From Burkholderiales bacterium (GTDB lineage Bacteria > Pseudomonadota > Gammaproteobacteria > Burkholderiales > SG8-41): a DNA stretch of 64,000 bases. The DNA lies in contig JADZGE010000058.1 of assembly GCA_020854035.1 (NCBI GenBank), forward strand, positions 1-64,000, read 5' to 3'. Below, one piece after another: positions 11,877 through 23,919 of the stretch; positions within the stretch are counted from its first letter, which is position 1, and every line of letters begins with the position of its first letter. The notes under the pieces were generated by a model. It was not told the origin of the DNA and did no database searches. It saw only the letters and a program-made list of their open reading frames with translations. Made by a program: the position numbers and the translations under genes.

Positions 11877-13046
11877 TCACTGCACGGCGATCGCGAAGAC
11901 GCCGCCGTTTCGCGTCTGCACCAGGAAGCTCGTGAGATCGAGCGCGATCGGCGGCGCCGTGATGGCACTGCCGTCGGTCGCGACGCGTCCGGCGAAGGAT
12001 CCGTCATCGCGGGAGAGGAGGTGAACGTAGCCCTGGTAGTCCCCGACGATGACGTAGCGGCCGAAGGCGAGCGGTCCGCTGAGGCGCCGCCCGCCCATCC
12101 TGTCCTGCTTCCAGATGCTCGCCCCCGCGGCCTTGTCGAGCGCGATCACCGCATCCCTTTCGTCCGTGACGTAAACGTAGCGCGCGTCGAGCGCGAGCCC
12201 CGCCGCGCTCGACATCTCGCGCGCCCAGATGAGTGTGCCGCGCGCCGAGTCGAAGCACGCGACACGCCCCTGGAACGCGACCGCGCATACATGCTGGCCG
12301 TCGATCGCCGGCAGGCTCGTGATGTCGGCCACCCGCTCGAGTTCCGTGGCCCCGCGCGGCACCGCGACCACCCCGTCCCACGCGACGCCCCCGTTCGCGA
12401 GAACGAGCGCGATCAGCCGTCCGCCGGCGAAGCCCGCGAATACCCCGCCGCGGTCAACGATGACTCCCGCGTGCGTTCGCACCGTCAGCGGTACCTGGGT
12501 GGGGCGCTCGTAAACCCATCGCCGTTTGCCGCTCGCCGCATCGAGGCCGTATATCCGTCCATCGCCGGTGCGCGCGACGACCACCCCATCCCGGGCGAGC
12601 GGCGGCGCTAGCACTTCGCCCGTGAGCTGCGCCTTCCACGCCGGCTTGCCTTGCGCTTCGAAGGCGAGTACTTCTCCGCGCGGCGTGCCCGCGAACACCA
12701 GCCCGGCGCCGGTTCCCACGCCACCCGAGATCGCCTGTCCCGCTTCGATCTTCGCGACGGCCTCGCCCTTCACCGCGTCGAACCCGGTGATCCGGCCGGC
12801 GGCGCTCGCCGCGTAGACGACGTTGCCGGCGACGGCCGGATAGAACGTGTTCTTTCCGCTTTCTCCGGCCGCTCCCTGCCAGACGATGCGCGGGGTCGTG
12901 ACGGCATTGAAGGAGACGAGTTCCGCCGGCGGCTGCGCCGGCTTGCCGCCGGAGAAAAGCCGATCGTACTGGTCGCTGACGGCCTGGCAGCCCGCGCAGA
13001 ACACGGTTGCCGCCGCGGCCGTCACCAGGCCCCGGGCGACCCTCAT
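11877..13046 (-). CDS. bamB: Outer membrane assembly lipoprotein BamB
   Basis: Lipobox [24 protein letters not shown]-like beta-propeller repeats; synteny der-bamB-yfgM-hisS. Confidence 0.93.
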   Translation of the reverse strand: MRVARGLVTAAAATVFCAGCQAVSDQYDRLFSGGKPAQPPAELVSFNAVTTPRIVWQGAAGESGKNTFYPAVAGNVVYAASAAGRITGFDAVKGEAVAKIEAGQAISGGVGTGAGLVFAGTPRGEVLAFEAQGKPAWKAQLTGEVLAPPLARDGVVVARTGDGRIYGLDAASGKRRWVYERPTQVPLTVRTHAGVIVDRGGVFAGFAGGRLIALVLANGGVAWDGVVAVPRGATELERVADITSLPAIDGQHVCAVAFQGRVACFDSARGTLIWAREMSSAAGLALDARYVYVTDERDAVIALDKAAGASIWKQDRMGGRRLSGPLAFGRYVIVGDYQGYVHLLSRDDGSFAGRVATDGSAITAPPIALDLTSFLVQTRNGGVFAIAVQ

Positions 13047-13101
13047 GCCGCTCGACTGCCGCCCGAACGGCACGCGCCGCGGCCCGCCCGCGGCGAGCGC
13101 T

Positions 13102-13752
13102 TCACTTGACCGCGACCGGGGCGGGTTCCCCGAGCGCATCGAGTTTCAGCTGGATCGTCGCGCGGTAGGTGCTGCCCGGCTCGCTGCGGTCGAGCGCGAG
13201 CTGGTAGGCGCCGCGGGCATCGGCGGGGCGGCCATCCGCGGTGAGGATGTCCCCGCGCATCTCCGCGTAGAGGCCGGTCATGCTCTCGACCGGCTTCCTC
13301 TCCATCAGCGCGAGCGCCTCGGCGTGCTTCTTCTCGTCGAGCAGCACCCCGGCCAGGCGCAGGCGGGCGAGATCCCTCGTCTCCTCCTCGCGCGCGTTGT
13401 CGATCACCCATCTCAGCCGCTCGCCCGCCGCCGCGAGGTCGCCGGAAGCGAAGGCGGCACTCGCGCCCGCGAATGCGGCCAGGACGGCGTAGGGCGTCGC
13501 GCCATAGCGGTTCCCGATCTCGCGCGCGATGTCGATCACCTTTTTCTGCTCGCCGTCGCGCCGGGCCCCGTCGAGCTGCTCGTAGAGCGCGAGCGCCGCC
13601 GCGGTCTGCGTGCCGCGATAGGTGCGCCAGCCCTGGAACGCCGCGATCGTCAGCAGGGCAGCGGTGGCCGCGATGACGACGAGGTTACCGTACTGCTTCC
13701 ACCACGACTGTATCGCGGCGATCTGTTCCTGTTCTTCGAGGTTGTATGCCAT
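13102..13752 (-). CDS. YfgM-like TPR membrane protein (SecYEG ancillary)
   Basis: MAYNLEEQEQIAAIQSWWKQYGNLVVIAATAALLTIAAFQGWRTY; between bamB and hisS. Confidence 0.9.
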   Translation of the reverse strand: MAYNLEEQEQIAAIQSWWKQYGNLVVIAATAALLTIAAFQGWRTYRGTQTAAALALYEQLDGARRDGEQKKVIDIAREIGNRYGATPYAVLAAFAGASAAFASGDLAAAGERLRWVIDNAREEETRDLARLRLAGVLLDEKKHAEALALMERKPVESMTGLYAEMRGDILTADGRPADARGAYQLALDRSEPGSTYRATIQLKLDALGEPAPVAVK

Positions 13753-13753
13753 C

Positions 13754-15019
13754 TCACCGCTCCATCCGCCTGATGACGCGAATCGCCGCGTCCAGTTCCA
13801 CCCGCACCTGCTCCACGCGCTCGCGCAACGGCTTCACCGTCACCGTGTTCGAAGCCGCCTCTTCCTCGCCCACGATCACCGCGTAGCGGGCGCCGCTCGC
13901 GTCGGCGCGCTTCAACTGCGCGCCGAAGCCGCCGCCCCCCGAATGCGCCACGACCGCGAGCCCGGCGTCCCGCAACGCTTCGGCCGCGCGCGCCGCATGG
14001 CGCGCGGCGCTCTCCCCCTGCCGCACGACGTAGGCGTCGGGAGCCGGCGCGGCGTGCGCGGCATCATCGAGCAGCAGCAGCGTGCGCTCGACGCCGATGC
14101 CGAAGCCGCAACCCGGCGTGGGTTTGCCGCCGAGCTGCTCGAAGAGCCCGTCGTAGCGCCCCCCCGAGCAGATCGCGTTCTGCGCGCCGAGCGCGCCGGC
14201 CACCCACTCGAACACCGTGAGATTGTAATAGTCGAGGCCGCGCACGAGCCGCGGATTGAGGGAGTAGCGGATACCCGCTTGCTGCAGCCCCGCCTGCACC
14301 GCGTCGAAATTCGCGCGCGTGGCGGCGCCGACGCTATCGATCAGCCGCGGCGCCGCCTCGATCAACTCCTGCATCGCCGGGTGCTTGCTGTCGAGAATGC
14401 GCAGGGGATTCAGGTGCAGCCGCCGCCGCGCGTCCTCGTCGAGCCGGTCCGCGTGCCGCTCGAAGTAGTCGACGAGGCGCTCCCGGAACGCGCGCCGCTC
14501 CAGCGCGCTGCCGATCGTGTTCAACTGCAGCTCGACGCCCTCGATGCGCAGGCGCCGCCACAGCCGGCGCGCCATCACCAGCATCTCGACGTCGATGTCC
14601 GGGTCGGCGAAGCCGAGCGCCTCCGCTCCGAAAGTGTGGTACTGGCGATAGCGCCCCTTCTGCGGGCGCTCGTGGCGAAAGAGCGGCCCGCCGTACCACA
14701 GGCGCTGCGGCCCGTGGTGGAGGAGGTTGTGCTCGAGCGCCGCGCGCACCGTCGGCGCGGTCCCCTCGGGACGCAGCGACAGCCGGTCCCCGTTCATCGC
14801 GTCGACGAAGGAGTACATCTCCTTCTCGACGATGTCGGTCGCCTCGCCGACCCCGCGCACGAAGAGCTCCGTGCGCTCGACGATCGGCGTGCGGATCTGC
14901 CGATAGCCGTACTGCTCGAACACGGCGCGCACCGCGTCCTCGAACGCCTGCCACCGGTGCGCCTGCCCCGGCAGCACGTCGTTCATGCCGCGTATCGCCT
15001 GTATCCGCTCCGCCCGCAT
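13754..15019 (-). CDS. hisS: Histidyl-tRNA synthetase
   Basis: MRAERIQAIRGMNDVLPGQAHRWQAFEDAVRAVFEQYGYRQIRTPIVERTELFVRGVGEATDIVEKEMYSF. Confidence 0.97.
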   Translation of the reverse strand: MRAERIQAIRGMNDVLPGQAHRWQAFEDAVRAVFEQYGYRQIRTPIVERTELFVRGVGEATDIVEKEMYSFVDAMNGDRLSLRPEGTAPTVRAALEHNLLHHGPQRLWYGGPLFRHERPQKGRYRQYHTFGAEALGFADPDIDVEMLVMARRLWRRLRIEGVELQLNTIGSALERRAFRERLVDYFERHADRLDEDARRRLHLNPLRILDSKHPAMQELIEAAPRLIDSVGAATRANFDAVQAGLQQAGIRYSLNPRLVRGLDYYNLTVFEWVAGALGAQNAICSGGRYDGLFEQLGGKPTPGCGFGIGVERTLLLLDDAAHAAPAPDAYVVRQGESAARHAARAAEALRDAGLAVVAHSGGGGFGAQLKRADASGARYAVIVGEEEAASNTVTVKPLRERVEQVRVELDAAIRVIRRMER

Positions 15020-15024
15020 GCGTT

Positions 15025-16311
15025 TCACCGCCGTGCAGCGCCGGCGAGCGTGCTCTCCGCGGCGGCGTCCGCGCGCCCCGGGTAGCGGCTCGCCACGTAC
15101 TGCTCGACGATCGCCTGGAACTCGGCCGCGATATTCTCGCCCTTCAGCGTCACCGTCTTCACGCCGTCCACGTACACCGGGGCGACCGGGCTCTCCCCCG
15201 AGCCCGGCAGGCTGATGCCGATGTTCGCCTGCTTGCTCTCTCCCGGCCCGTTCACCACGCACCCCATCACCGCGACGTGCATGTTCTCCACGCCGGGATG
15301 CCGCTCGCGCCACACCGGCATTTGCGCCCGCAGGTAGCCCTGGATCCGGTCCGCGAGTTCCTGGAAGAAGGTGCTGGTGGTGCGCCCGCACCCCGGGCAG
15401 GCGATGACAAGCGGGGCGAACGAGCGCAGCCCCATCGTCTGGAGCAGCTCCTGCGCGACGATCACCTCCCGCGCCCGATCGCCGCCGGGCTCGGGCGTGA
15501 GCGAGACGCGGATCGTGTCGCCGATGCCCTCCTGGAGCAGCACCGCCAGCGCGGCGGCGGATGCCACGATTCCCTTGGAGCCCATTCCGGCCTCGGTCAG
15601 CCCGAGATGCAGCGCGTAGTCGCAGCGCGCGGCGAGATCGCGGTACACGGCGACGAGATCCTGCACGCCGCTTACCTTGCACGAGAGCACGATGCGCTCG
15701 CGCCCGAGGCCGAGCGCCTCGGCCTGGCGCGCGCTCTCGAGCGCCGAGGCGACGAGCGCGCGCCGTGTCACGAGCGCCGCCGCGAGCGGCGCGGGCGAGC
15801 GGGCGTTCTCGTCCATCATCCGCGCGAGGAGTTCCTGATCGAGGCTGCCCCAGTTGACGCCGATGCGGACCGGCCTCCCGTAACGGCACGCGAACTCGAT
15901 CAGCGTCGCGAACTGGTCGTCCCGCTTCGCGCCGCGCCCGATGTTGCCGGGATTGATGCGGAGCTTGGCGAGCGCCCCGGCGCACGCGGGATGCCGCGCG
16001 AGCAGCCGGTGCCCGTTGAAATGAAAATCCCCCACCAGCGGCACCGTGATGCCGGCGGAATCGAGCCGCTCCCGGATATGCGGCACCGCGGCAGCCGCGT
16101 CGGCATCGTTCACCGTGATCCGCACGAGTTCCGAGCCGGCGCGCGCGAGTTCCGCCACCTGGCGCGCCGTGGCCGCCACGTCCGCGGTATCGGTATTGGT
16201 CATCGATTGCACGACGACGGGCGCCCCGCCGCCGATCGACACCGGGCCGACCGCCACGGCCACGCTCGCCCGCCGCCGCGCGGGTCCGAACCGGGTCTCG
16301 CCGTCCATCAT
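15025..16311 (-). CDS. ispG: 4-hydroxy-3-methylbut-2-en-1-yl diphosphate synthase
   Basis: [55 protein letters not shown]. Confidence 0.97.
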   Translation of the reverse strand: MMDGETRFGPARRRASVAVAVGPVSIGGGAPVVVQSMTNTDTADVAATARQVAELARAGSELVRITVNDADAAAAVPHIRERLDSAGITVPLVGDFHFNGHRLLARHPACAGALAKLRINPGNIGRGAKRDDQFATLIEFACRYGRPVRIGVNWGSLDQELLARMMDENARSPAPLAAALVTRRALVASALESARQAEALGLGRERIVLSCKVSGVQDLVAVYRDLAARCDYALHLGLTEAGMGSKGIVASAAALAVLLQEGIGDTIRVSLTPEPGGDRAREVIVAQELLQTMGLRSFAPLVIACPGCGRTTSTFFQELADRIQGYLRAQMPVWRERHPGVENMHVAVMGCVVNGPGESKQANIGISLPGSGESPVAPVYVDGVKTVTLKGENIAAEFQAIVEQYVASRYPGRADAAAESTLAGAARR

Positions 16312-17231
16312 TCGAGGGTGAGGCGCGCCACGTCGACGCGCGTATGCGCGGCGAGGTTAACGGGCCGCTCGTCGTAGGTAAGCCGCACGCCGTGCGCGTT
16401 GCCGACTACGAGCGCGAGCGGCGGGCGCCCACTCACGCGCTGCTCGGTGCCCGGGCGGTTGAGCCGCGAGAAGATGGGGCGTCCGCTGTGGTCGCGGATT
16501 TCCACCCACGATTCCGCCGAAAAGATCATGTGCACCACTTTCTCGCCGGCCGCGGGCGCGGCATCCTCCGCGCGCGCGCCACCGCGGTCGATGGGCGCCG
16601 CGCCTTCGCCCTCCGCCGCCGCGGCCCCGCCCGCTCCGGGTGCGGCAGCAGGCGGCCCGGCGTCCTTGACTTCGCGGGAGCCGGCAGCAGCCGGCCCGAC
16701 TGGCCCGGCCGCCTCCGCGGCAGGCCGCGCCGGAACCGCATGAACGGGCGCTGCCGCCGAGGGCGCCGGGGCAGGCGCGGCGGAGCCGGTCGATGCAGGG
16801 GGAGCGGCGGTCTCGCTCCCCGCGATGAACTCGTAGATCGCCATCGCCGCCACGATCAGCGCCAGCGCCGCGGCGACCCATCGCCAGCGCCGCGGCGCGG
16901 GACCCGGGAACGGGATGTCCTGCGACGGCGGCGCCGCCGGGCGCGGTTCCTCGTGCGGCAGGCGGGCGACGACGGCACGGAGCAGCGGCTCCGCGTCGAG
17001 CTTCAGGAAGCGCGCGTAGTTGCGTACGAACCCGCGCACGAAAACCGCGCCGGGCAGGCGCTCGAACTCCCCGGCCTCGAGCGCCTCGACCTGGTTCACG
17101 GAGAGCTTGAGCTGCCGCGCGACATCGGCAACGGTGAGGTTCCGTGATTCGCGGGCCTCGCGCAGCACCGCGCCCGGCGCCGCGTCGCCGGGCGCCTCGC
17201 GTTCGAGTTCCTGCGTGACGCTGGAGCTCAT
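16308..17231 (-). CDS. RodZ-like HTH/DUF4115 membrane protein
   Basis: N-terminal Xre-type HTH ([54 protein letters not shown]), TM segment, C-terminal DUF4115-like region. Confidence 0.9.
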   Translation of the reverse strand: MSSSVTQELEREAPGDAAPGAVLREARESRNLTVADVARQLKLSVNQVEALEAGEFERLPGAVFVRGFVRNYARFLKLDAEPLLRAVVARLPHEEPRPAAPPSQDIPFPGPAPRRWRWVAAALALIVAAMAIYEFIAGSETAAPPASTGSAAPAPAPSAAAPVHAVPARPAAEAAGPVGPAAAGSREVKDAGPPAAAPGAGGAAAAEGEGAAPIDRGGARAEDAAPAAGEKVVHMIFSAESWVEIRDHSGRPIFSRLNRPGTEQRVSGRPPLALVVGNAHGVRLTYDERPVNLAAHTRVDVARLTLE

Positions 17232-17296
17232 GTCCTCACCTGCCGGTTCGCGGCCGCGCTGCCAGTGCGGTGAATCGAAGGCGGCGCGCGCTCGTC

Positions 17297-18094
17297 TCAG
17301 TTCTCACCCGCCGCGAGCGCGCGCGCTTCCCGGGAGTCGGGAAAGTTCTTGCGCAACTGCGTGGCGTAACTCGCTTCCGCGATGCGGTCGCCGAGCCGGC
17401 GCTCGATGCGCACGCCGAGCCACAACACCTCGGCATTCGGCCGCACCACCTTCGTCAGGCGCGCGAGGTAGCCGCGCGCGCCCTCGAAATCGCCCTTCGC
17501 GTAAGAGATGTCCGCCATGTTGTAGAGCGCCTGCGGGTGGCCAGGCCTTAGCTTCAGCGCCAGCTGGAAATAGCCCTCCGCGGCCGCGCTGTCGCCCTTG
17601 CGGCGGGCGCAGACGCCGGCGTTGGCGTAGGAGCCGTCCGCCCCCTGGTAGAGGGGATTGCGCACGGCCGCGAGGAAGTGGCGGATGCCTTCGTCTTCGC
17701 GCTTGCGCAGGCACAGGAACTGCCCGTAGTTGTGATTGGCATCCGAGTCGAGCGCGTTCACCTGCAGCGCGCGCTGAAAACTCGCCTCCGCGAGGCGGTC
17801 CTCCTTCAGCGCGCCGTAGACGAGCCCGAGCACGTTGTGCGCGGGACCGAAGTTGGCGTCGGAACGCAGCGCCTCCTTCGCCTCCTCCAGCGCCACCGGC
17901 AGATTGCCGAGCTCGAAGTAGCTCGCCGCGAGCTCCGTGTGCACGCGCGCACGCACCTGGTCGGCGGTCTCCGTGCCCGTCGTGGAAGTCATGGGCTTCA
18001 ACGTGGCGTCCCCGCCTCCCGGCTGGCCCGCGCAACCGGCGAGCGCGACGCAGGCGGCGGCGGCCGCGCGGCGCAACCGCGCGCGCGCCTTCAC
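17297..18094 (-). CDS. Type IV pilus biogenesis/stability TPR lipoprotein PilW/PilF-like
   Basis: GTG start overlapping rlmN stop (GTGA); lipobox VALAGCAG; TPRs ([26 protein letters not shown]). Confidence 0.88.
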   Translation of the reverse strand: MKARARLRRAAAAACVALAGCAGQPGGGDATLKPMTSTTGTETADQVRARVHTELAASYFELGNLPVALEEAKEALRSDANFGPAHNVLGLVYGALKEDRLAEASFQRALQVNALDSDANHNYGQFLCLRKREDEGIRHFLAAVRNPLYQGADGSYANAGVCARRKGDSAAAEGYFQLALKLRPGHPQALYNMADISYAKGDFEGARGYLARLTKVVRPNAEVLWLGVRIERRLGDRIAEASYATQLRKNFPDSREARALAAGEN

Positions 18095-19176
18095 GCCGCC
18101 TCCTGCCCGAGCCTGCGCTCGGCGCGTCGCGTGCGGTCGCGCACCCGCCCCGCAAGCTGGCCGCACGCCGCGTCGATGTCCTCGCCGCGGGGCCGGCGGA
18201 CCGTCGCAATCAGGCCGGCCCGGGCGAGGATGTCCCGGAACCGCTCCACCGCCCCCGGGCTCGAGCGCGCATAGCGGCCCTCCGGGAAGGGATTGAACGG
18301 AATGAGGTTCACCTTGCACGGCACGTCCCGCAACAGCCCGGAGAGCTCGCGCGCGTGCGCCGCCGTGTCGTTCACCCCGTCGAGCAGCACGTACTCGAAC
18401 ATCACGAACTCGCGCGGCGCCTTCTCGACGTAGCGCACGCAGGCCGCCATCAGCTCGCGGATCGGGAACTTGCGGTTGATCGGCACCAGCTCGTCGCGCA
18501 GCCGGTCGTTGGGAGCGTGCAGCGACACGGCGAGTGAAACGGGGCAGACCTCGCGCAGCCGGTCGATGCCGGACACGAGGCCCGCGGTGGAAAGCGTCAC
18601 GCGGCGCCGCGACAGTCCGTAGGCGAAGTCATCGAGCATCAGCCGCATCGCGGCAACGACGTTCTCGAAGTTCGCGAGCGGCTCGCCCATGCCCATCATG
18701 ACGACGTTGGTGACCGGCCGCTCCGCGCCCGTTTCGCGCGCGAGCAGGCGGTTCGCGTGCCAGAGCTGGCCGATGATCTCGTGCGCGGCGAGATTGCGGT
18801 TGAATCCGCGGTATCCGGTGGAGCAGAACGAGCAGGCGAGCGCGCACCCCGCCTGCGAGGACACGCACAGCGTGCCCCGGTTCGGCTCCGGAATGAAGAC
18901 CGTCTCGATGGCGTTACCCGTACCCACGTCGAACAGCCACTTGCGCGTGCCGTCGGACGCGGTCGTATCGCGCAGCATGGCGGGTGGCGCGATCTCCGCC
19001 GCGCCGGCGAGCCGTTCGCGAAGCGCCTTCGAGAGATCGGTCATGGCGGCAAACTCCCCGGCGCCGGCGTGGTGTATCCAGCGCAGCAGCTGCCGTGCCC
19101 GGAACGGCCGCTCGCCGATGCCGGTGCACCACGCGTGCATCGCCTCACCGTCGAGACCGAGCAGGTTCACCCTCAT
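18091..19176 (-). CDS. rlmN: Dual-specificity 23S rRNA/tRNA methyltransferase RlmN
   Basis: Radical SAM motif [34 protein letters not shown]. Confidence 0.97.
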   Translation of the reverse strand: MRVNLLGLDGEAMHAWCTGIGERPFRARQLLRWIHHAGAGEFAAMTDLSKALRERLAGAAEIAPPAMLRDTTASDGTRKWLFDVGTGNAIETVFIPEPNRGTLCVSSQAGCALACSFCSTGYRGFNRNLAAHEIIGQLWHANRLLARETGAERPVTNVVMMGMGEPLANFENVVAAMRLMLDDFAYGLSRRRVTLSTAGLVSGIDRLREVCPVSLAVSLHAPNDRLRDELVPINRKFPIRELMAACVRYVEKAPREFVMFEYVLLDGVNDTAAHARELSGLLRDVPCKVNLIPFNPFPEGRYARSSPGAVERFRDILARAGLIATVRRPRGEDIDAACGQLAGRVRDRTRRAERRLGQEAA

Positions 19177-19185
19177 GCCGTCGCC

Positions 19186-19611
19186 TCAGCGCGAATGAAT
19201 CTCGTGAGCCGGGAAGAAGTAGGCGATTTCCGTGGCCGCCGTATGCGCCGAATCCGACCCGTGCACCGCGTTCGCGTCGATGCCGTCCGCGAAATCCGCG
19301 CGGATCGTCCCCTTCGCCGCCTTGCGCGGATCGGTCGCACCCATGAGGTCGCGGTTCTTTTGGATGGCGTCCTCGCCCTCGAGCACCTGCACCATCACCG
19401 GCCCGGAAACCATGAAGTCCACGAGGTCCTTGAAGAACGGCCGTTCGCGATGGACGGCATAGAAGCCCTCCGCCTGCGCGCGCGAAAGGCGCATCATGCG
19501 CGCGGCGATGACAACGAGACCCGCCTGCTCGAAGCGGGTGTAGATCCGGCCGATCACGTTCTTCCGAACGGCATCGGGTTTGACTATCGACAACGTGCGC
19601 TCTACCGCCAT
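19186..19611 (-). CDS. ndk: Nucleoside diphosphate kinase
   Basis: [40 protein letters not shown] active-site region. Confidence 0.98.
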   Translation of the reverse strand: MAVERTLSIVKPDAVRKNVIGRIYTRFEQAGLVVIAARMMRLSRAQAEGFYAVHRERPFFKDLVDFMVSGPVMVQVLEGEDAIQKNRDLMGATDPRKAAKGTIRADFADGIDANAVHGSDSAHTAATEIAYFFPAHEIHSR

Positions 19612-19833
19612 GCGGCAAGTCCTTGCTGTTGCATTTCAACGTATCCGGCAAGTTTCGGGAGCACCGCCCGCTCGTACCCCCGCAAGAACCATCCCGTCGC
19701 GCAAACGGCGCCGCCGCCTCGCGCGAATGAACGGGAGAGGATATCATGGTAAGGCTTTGAAATAAAGCGGTTTCGGGGAAATTCCGTGATGTCGCCCCGG
19801 ATCCAGCCTGGTTTCCGGAGCGCCTGCGAACCA

Positions 19834-21243
19834 TTACGTTGCCGGCAAGGTCCTGGCCGTGTCGTCTGGGCGCCACTCGGGCATGACCGCTTGCTCCCCC
19901 GCCCGAGCCCGGTAGGCACACGCGATGCCGATCCCGGCCGCCCAGACAAGTTCATGCCCGCAGTAGAGCAGCGGCAGGCGCTCCCGCTCCCAGGGTGGCA
20001 CACGCGCCTCCTGCAGCAGGTTCTTGAGGGTGCGCCGCGGGCGGCGCGAATCGACCTGCAGGCGCTCCCCGCCGCGACGCACCCCGATCGACAGCGGCCG
20101 CCCTCGCAGCCGCGCAAGGCTCACCCCGCGACCGCGCATCCGCCTCATGTGGAGCGTACCGCCGAGCGCCGCGAGTGCGACCGCGCGTTCGCCCCGCCAC
20201 TCGAGTGCGAGCGGAGCAGGCGTGCGCCCGCCGACGAGGTAGAGCCGTCCCTCGTGGCGGCACAGCGTGCGCTCGCCGAGTTCGACCGCGACGCGCGCGT
20301 CCTTGGCCGCGCCGAGCGCCTGGCGCAGGGCTTCGCCGAGCCGCGCCGCGCCCGGCATGTCCATTCCGGCACGCGCGATGAAGTGCCGCAGGAGGTTGCG
20401 TGCCCGTGCCGGCGGCAACCGCCGTAGCGCCTCCACCCGGAGTGCGCCGGCGTCGATCGCCCCGGCCCCGTCGGCCGCCGCCAGGTCATCGAGCAGCGCC
20501 GCCGCTTCGGCGAGATGCCGCGCGCTGCGCGCCAGAGCGGCGCGGTAGCCCGGAAACTGTGCGGCGATCACGGGCAGCACCCGATGCCGCAGGTAGTTCC
20601 GCCGAAAGCGCAGCTCGGCGTTCGACTCGTCGTCGACCCACTCGAGCCCGCGCGCCTTTGCGTAGGCAAGGATCTCCTCGCGCGTCACCTCGAGCAGGGG
20701 ACGGATGAACACCGGCACGGCAGCCGCGCCATGGCCGCGGCGCGTGGCGGCGGGCGGAGTCCCGCTCACCGCGGGCATGGCGGCGAGCCCCTTCACGCCG
20801 GCGCCGCGCAGCAGTTGCAGCAGCAGGGTTTCGACCTGATCATCGCGATGATGCGCGAGCGCCACGAAGTCGCACCGTTGCCGGCCGAGCGCGGCGTAGC
20901 GCGCGGCCCGGGCGCCGGCCTCGACGCCGCCGCCGCGCTCCACGCGGACCGAGACCACGCGCAGCGGCACGCCGAGCCGGCGGCAGGTGCGGCGGCAGAA
21001 CGACGCCCACTCGCCGGAACGCGGGCTCAGGCCATGATCGACGTGTGCGGCGCAGAGCGCGAAGCGGGCGCGGCCGCGCAGGCGGTGTAGAAGATCGAGC
21101 AGGACGACGGAATCGACGCCGCCACTTAGCGCGAGCACGACGCGCGCGCCCGGCGCGATCATCCCCGCGAGCGCCGCCGCGACGTGTTCGACGAGACTCG
21201 CCGCGGGGCTGCTAGTGCTGCTGCGCTTCCTTGAACCGGCCAT
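19834..21243 (-). CDS. tilS: tRNA(Ile)-lysidine synthetase
   Basis: PP-loop [58 protein letters not shown]. Confidence 0.95.
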   Translation of the reverse strand: MAGSRKRSSTSSPAASLVEHVAAALAGMIAPGARVVLALSGGVDSVVLLDLLHRLRGRARFALCAAHVDHGLSPRSGEWASFCRRTCRRLGVPLRVVSVRVERGGGVEAGARAARYAALGRQRCDFVALAHHRDDQVETLLLQLLRGAGVKGLAAMPAVSGTPPAATRRGHGAAAVPVFIRPLLEVTREEILAYAKARGLEWVDDESNAELRFRRNYLRHRVLPVIAAQFPGYRAALARSARHLAEAAALLDDLAAADGAGAIDAGALRVEALRRLPPARARNLLRHFIARAGMDMPGAARLGEALRQALGAAKDARVAVELGERTLCRHEGRLYLVGGRTPAPLALEWRGERAVALAALGGTLHMRRMRGRGVSLARLRGRPLSIGVRRGGERLQVDSRRPRRTLKNLLQEARVPPWERERLPLLYCGHELVWAAGIGIACAYRARAGEQAVMPEWRPDDTARTLPAT

Positions 21244-22180
21244 GCCCGATGAGCTTGTCGAGGCGCGCCTCGAGCAACTCGTCGATCGGCTTGTCCTTCA
21301 ACTGCCGCCAGGCATCCTGCAACGCCTTGCGCATCCCGTTCATCATCGCCTCGTGGTCGCGGTGCGCGCCGCCCGGCGGCTCGGCCACGATCCGGTCGAT
21401 CAGCCCGAGCGCCTTCAACCGGGTCGCCGTGATGCCCAGCGTCTCGGCCGCCTCGGGCGCGTACTCCGCGCTCTTCCACAGGATGGCGGCGCATCCCTCC
21501 GGCGAGATGACGGAGTAGGTGGCGTACTGGAGCATCAGGGTGACATCGCCCACGGCGAGCGCAAGCGCGCCGCCCGAACCCCCCTCCCCGATCACCGTGC
21601 AGATCACGGGCACGCGCAGCTCCGCCATCGCGTGGAGGTTGCGCCCGATCGCCTCGGACTGCCCGCGCTCCTCGGCGCCGACACCGGGGTAGGCGCCGGG
21701 GGTGTCCACGAACGAGAACACCGGCAACGCGAACTTCTCGGCGAGCCGCATGGCGCGCAGCGCCTTGCGGAAGCCTTCCGGCCGGGGCATGCCGAAATTG
21801 CGATGGATCTTCTCCTTCGTATCGCGCCCCTTCTGGTGCCCCACCACCACGCAACTCTCGCCGCCGAACCGGGCAAGCCCGGCGACGATCGCCGGGTCGT
21901 CCGCGAAACTGCGGTCGCCGTGCAGTTCCTCGAACCCGCTGAAAAGGGTGTTGATGTAGTCCTGCGTGTAGGGTCGCTGCGGGTGACGGGCGACCTGGGC
22001 GGTCTGCCAGGCATCGAGCTTGCCGTAGATCTCGCGGGTGAGCGCATGGCTCTTCTTCTGGAGCCGCGCGATCTCCTCGGAGATGTCGAGCGCCGAGTCG
22101 TCCTGGACGAAACGCAGCTCCTCGATCTTCGCTTCCAGTTCGGCGATCGGCTGCTCGAATTCGAGGAATGTCGACTTCAT
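21212..22180 (-). CDS. accA: Acetyl-CoA carboxylase carboxyltransferase subunit alpha
   Basis: [60 protein letters not shown]. Confidence 0.97.
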   Translation of the reverse strand: MKSTFLEFEQPIAELEAKIEELRFVQDDSALDISEEIARLQKKSHALTREIYGKLDAWQTAQVARHPQRPYTQDYINTLFSGFEELHGDRSFADDPAIVAGLARFGGESCVVVGHQKGRDTKEKIHRNFGMPRPEGFRKALRAMRLAEKFALPVFSFVDTPGAYPGVGAEERGQSEAIGRNLHAMAELRVPVICTVIGEGGSGGALALAVGDVTLMLQYATYSVISPEGCAAILWKSAEYAPEAAETLGITATRLKALGLIDRIVAEPPGGAHRDHEAMMNGMRKALQDAWRQLKDKPIDELLEARLDKLIGHGRFKEAQQH

Positions 22181-22212
22181 CCGGTGTCAATGATACCGCA
22201 GACCCTGCGCGG

Positions 22213-23919
22213 TCAGTACCAGCCTACGTCCCTGCCGCGCGGGTCGCTCGCCGCCTGCGCGAGCCCGGTCCGGTGCGAGCGGAAGACAAGCTGCATGTTG
22301 CCCCACGGCCGGCGCGCCTCCTCCAGGCGGTAGCCCCGCGCCAGCAGCGCGGCCCGCCAGTCGCCGCCAAACGCGCCCGGCTCGATCTCCACGAGGTCGG
22401 GCCACCACTGGTGATGGTAACGCGGCGCGGCGGCGATCGCGTCGAGGTCGACGCTCGGCGCGGCCACGTAATCGAGCACGGCGAGCAGTACCTGGCTCAC
22501 GATGCGCGGCCCTCCCGGCGCGCCGAGGACCAGTACTCCCTTTTCGTCCACGACGAAAGTCGGCGTCATGCTCGAGAGCGGGCGCTTGCGCGGCGCGATC
22601 GCGTTCGCGCCGCCGCCGCGCAGGCGGTAGGCGTTCTCCGCGCCGGCTGCCACCGAGAAGTCGTCCATTTCGTTGTTGAGCAGCACGCCCGTGCGCGGGT
22701 CGGCCACCGCCGCGCCGAAGAGCCCGTTGATCGTGAGCGTGGCCGCCACGCGATTGCCCTCCGCGTCGATGACCGAGAGATGCGTCGTGTTCGCACTGCC
22801 CGTCGTCCCCGCCGGTTCCAGCGCCGGCGTGTAGCCGCGGCTCGCGTCCGGACCAATGCTCTCCGCCCATCGGGCGAGGTAGCCCTCATCCACGAGCGCG
22901 GGCACCGGCACCGCGACGTGGTCCGGGTCGCCAAGATAGCGGGCCCGGTCGTGAAAAACCCGGCGCAACGCCTCGATCACGAGCCGTGCGCCGCCCGTGC
23001 TGCGCGGATCGGTCGCGTCGAACCGCGCCAGCATGCCGAGTGCCTGCGCGAGCGCGATGCCGCCCGCCGACGGCAACGCGGCCGTGGTGATCGCGGCGCC
23101 ACGGTAACGGAAGCGCACCGGAGCCCGCTCGACGACACGGTAGCCGGCGAGATCGGCAAGCTCCCACACGCCCCCCGAGCGGTTGACCGTGTCGACGAGG
23201 GCCTGCGCGACCCCGCCCGCGTAAAAACCCGCGGCGCCGTCGCCCGCCAGAAGTTCGAACGTGCGCGCAAGCGCCGGCTGCCGGAGCACCCAGCCGGCCG
23301 GCGGCGCGCGGCCATCCGCAAGGAACACACGCGCGGCGGTGGAATCGGCGCCCAGCCGGTCCGCGCGCAGTTGCGCGATGCGCGCATAGCGCGGATCGAC
23401 AGGGAATCCCTCGCGTGCGTAGCGGATGGCGGGAGCGAGGCTCGCCGCGAGCGGCAGCCTGCCATAGCCACGCGCGATGTGCGCGAGCGCGGCCGGCGCG
23501 CCCGGAATCGCGGCCGCCGTGCCGCCCCGCGTGAGCGCCAGCCGGTCCGGCCTGCCGTGCTCGTCGAGGTACCGTTCCCCGCGGGCACGCGCCGGCGCCG
23601 TCTCGCGGGCATCCACCATCACTTCGAAGCCGTCATGGGCGCGATGAAGCAGCCAGAAGCCGCCGCCGCCGAGCCCCGAGGAATAGGGCTCGACCACCGC
23701 CAGCGCCGCCGCAACCGCGACGGCGGCGTCGAACGCGTTGCCGCCACGCTCCAGCATCTCGTGGCCCGCCGCGCTTGCCAGCGGGTGCGCCGACGCGATC
23801 GCGGCCGGACCCGGCTCTCGCGCCGCCACCGCCGCGAGCGATACAAGGACGCAAAGCGCGGCCGCCAGCACGCGCAGGCCGCCGCGCAGGCGACGACGTT
23901 CCGGCAATCCCGTGCTCAC
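22213..23919 (-). CDS. ggt: Gamma-glutamyltranspeptidase
   Basis: GTG start (GTGA overlap with upstream gene), signal peptide; catalytic TTHLSVIDAEGN; GLGGGGFWLLH; IVSQVLLAVLDY. Confidence 0.92.
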   Translation of the reverse strand: MSTGLPERRRLRGGLRVLAAALCVLVSLAAVAAREPGPAAIASAHPLASAAGHEMLERGGNAFDAAVAVAAALAVVEPYSSGLGGGGFWLLHRAHDGFEVMVDARETAPARARGERYLDEHGRPDRLALTRGGTAAAIPGAPAALAHIARGYGRLPLAASLAPAIRYAREGFPVDPRYARIAQLRADRLGADSTAARVFLADGRAPPAGWVLRQPALARTFELLAGDGAAGFYAGGVAQALVDTVNRSGGVWELADLAGYRVVERAPVRFRYRGAAITTAALPSAGGIALAQALGMLARFDATDPRSTGGARLVIEALRRVFHDRARYLGDPDHVAVPVPALVDEGYLARWAESIGPDASRGYTPALEPAGTTGSANTTHLSVIDAEGNRVAATLTINGLFGAAVADPRTGVLLNNEMDDFSVAAGAENAYRLRGGGANAIAPRKRPLSSMTPTFVVDEKGVLVLGAPGGPRIVSQVLLAVLDYVAAPSVDLDAIAAAPRYHHQWWPDLVEIEPGAFGGDWRAALLARGYRLEEARRPWGNMQLVFRSHRTGLAQAASDPRGRDVGWY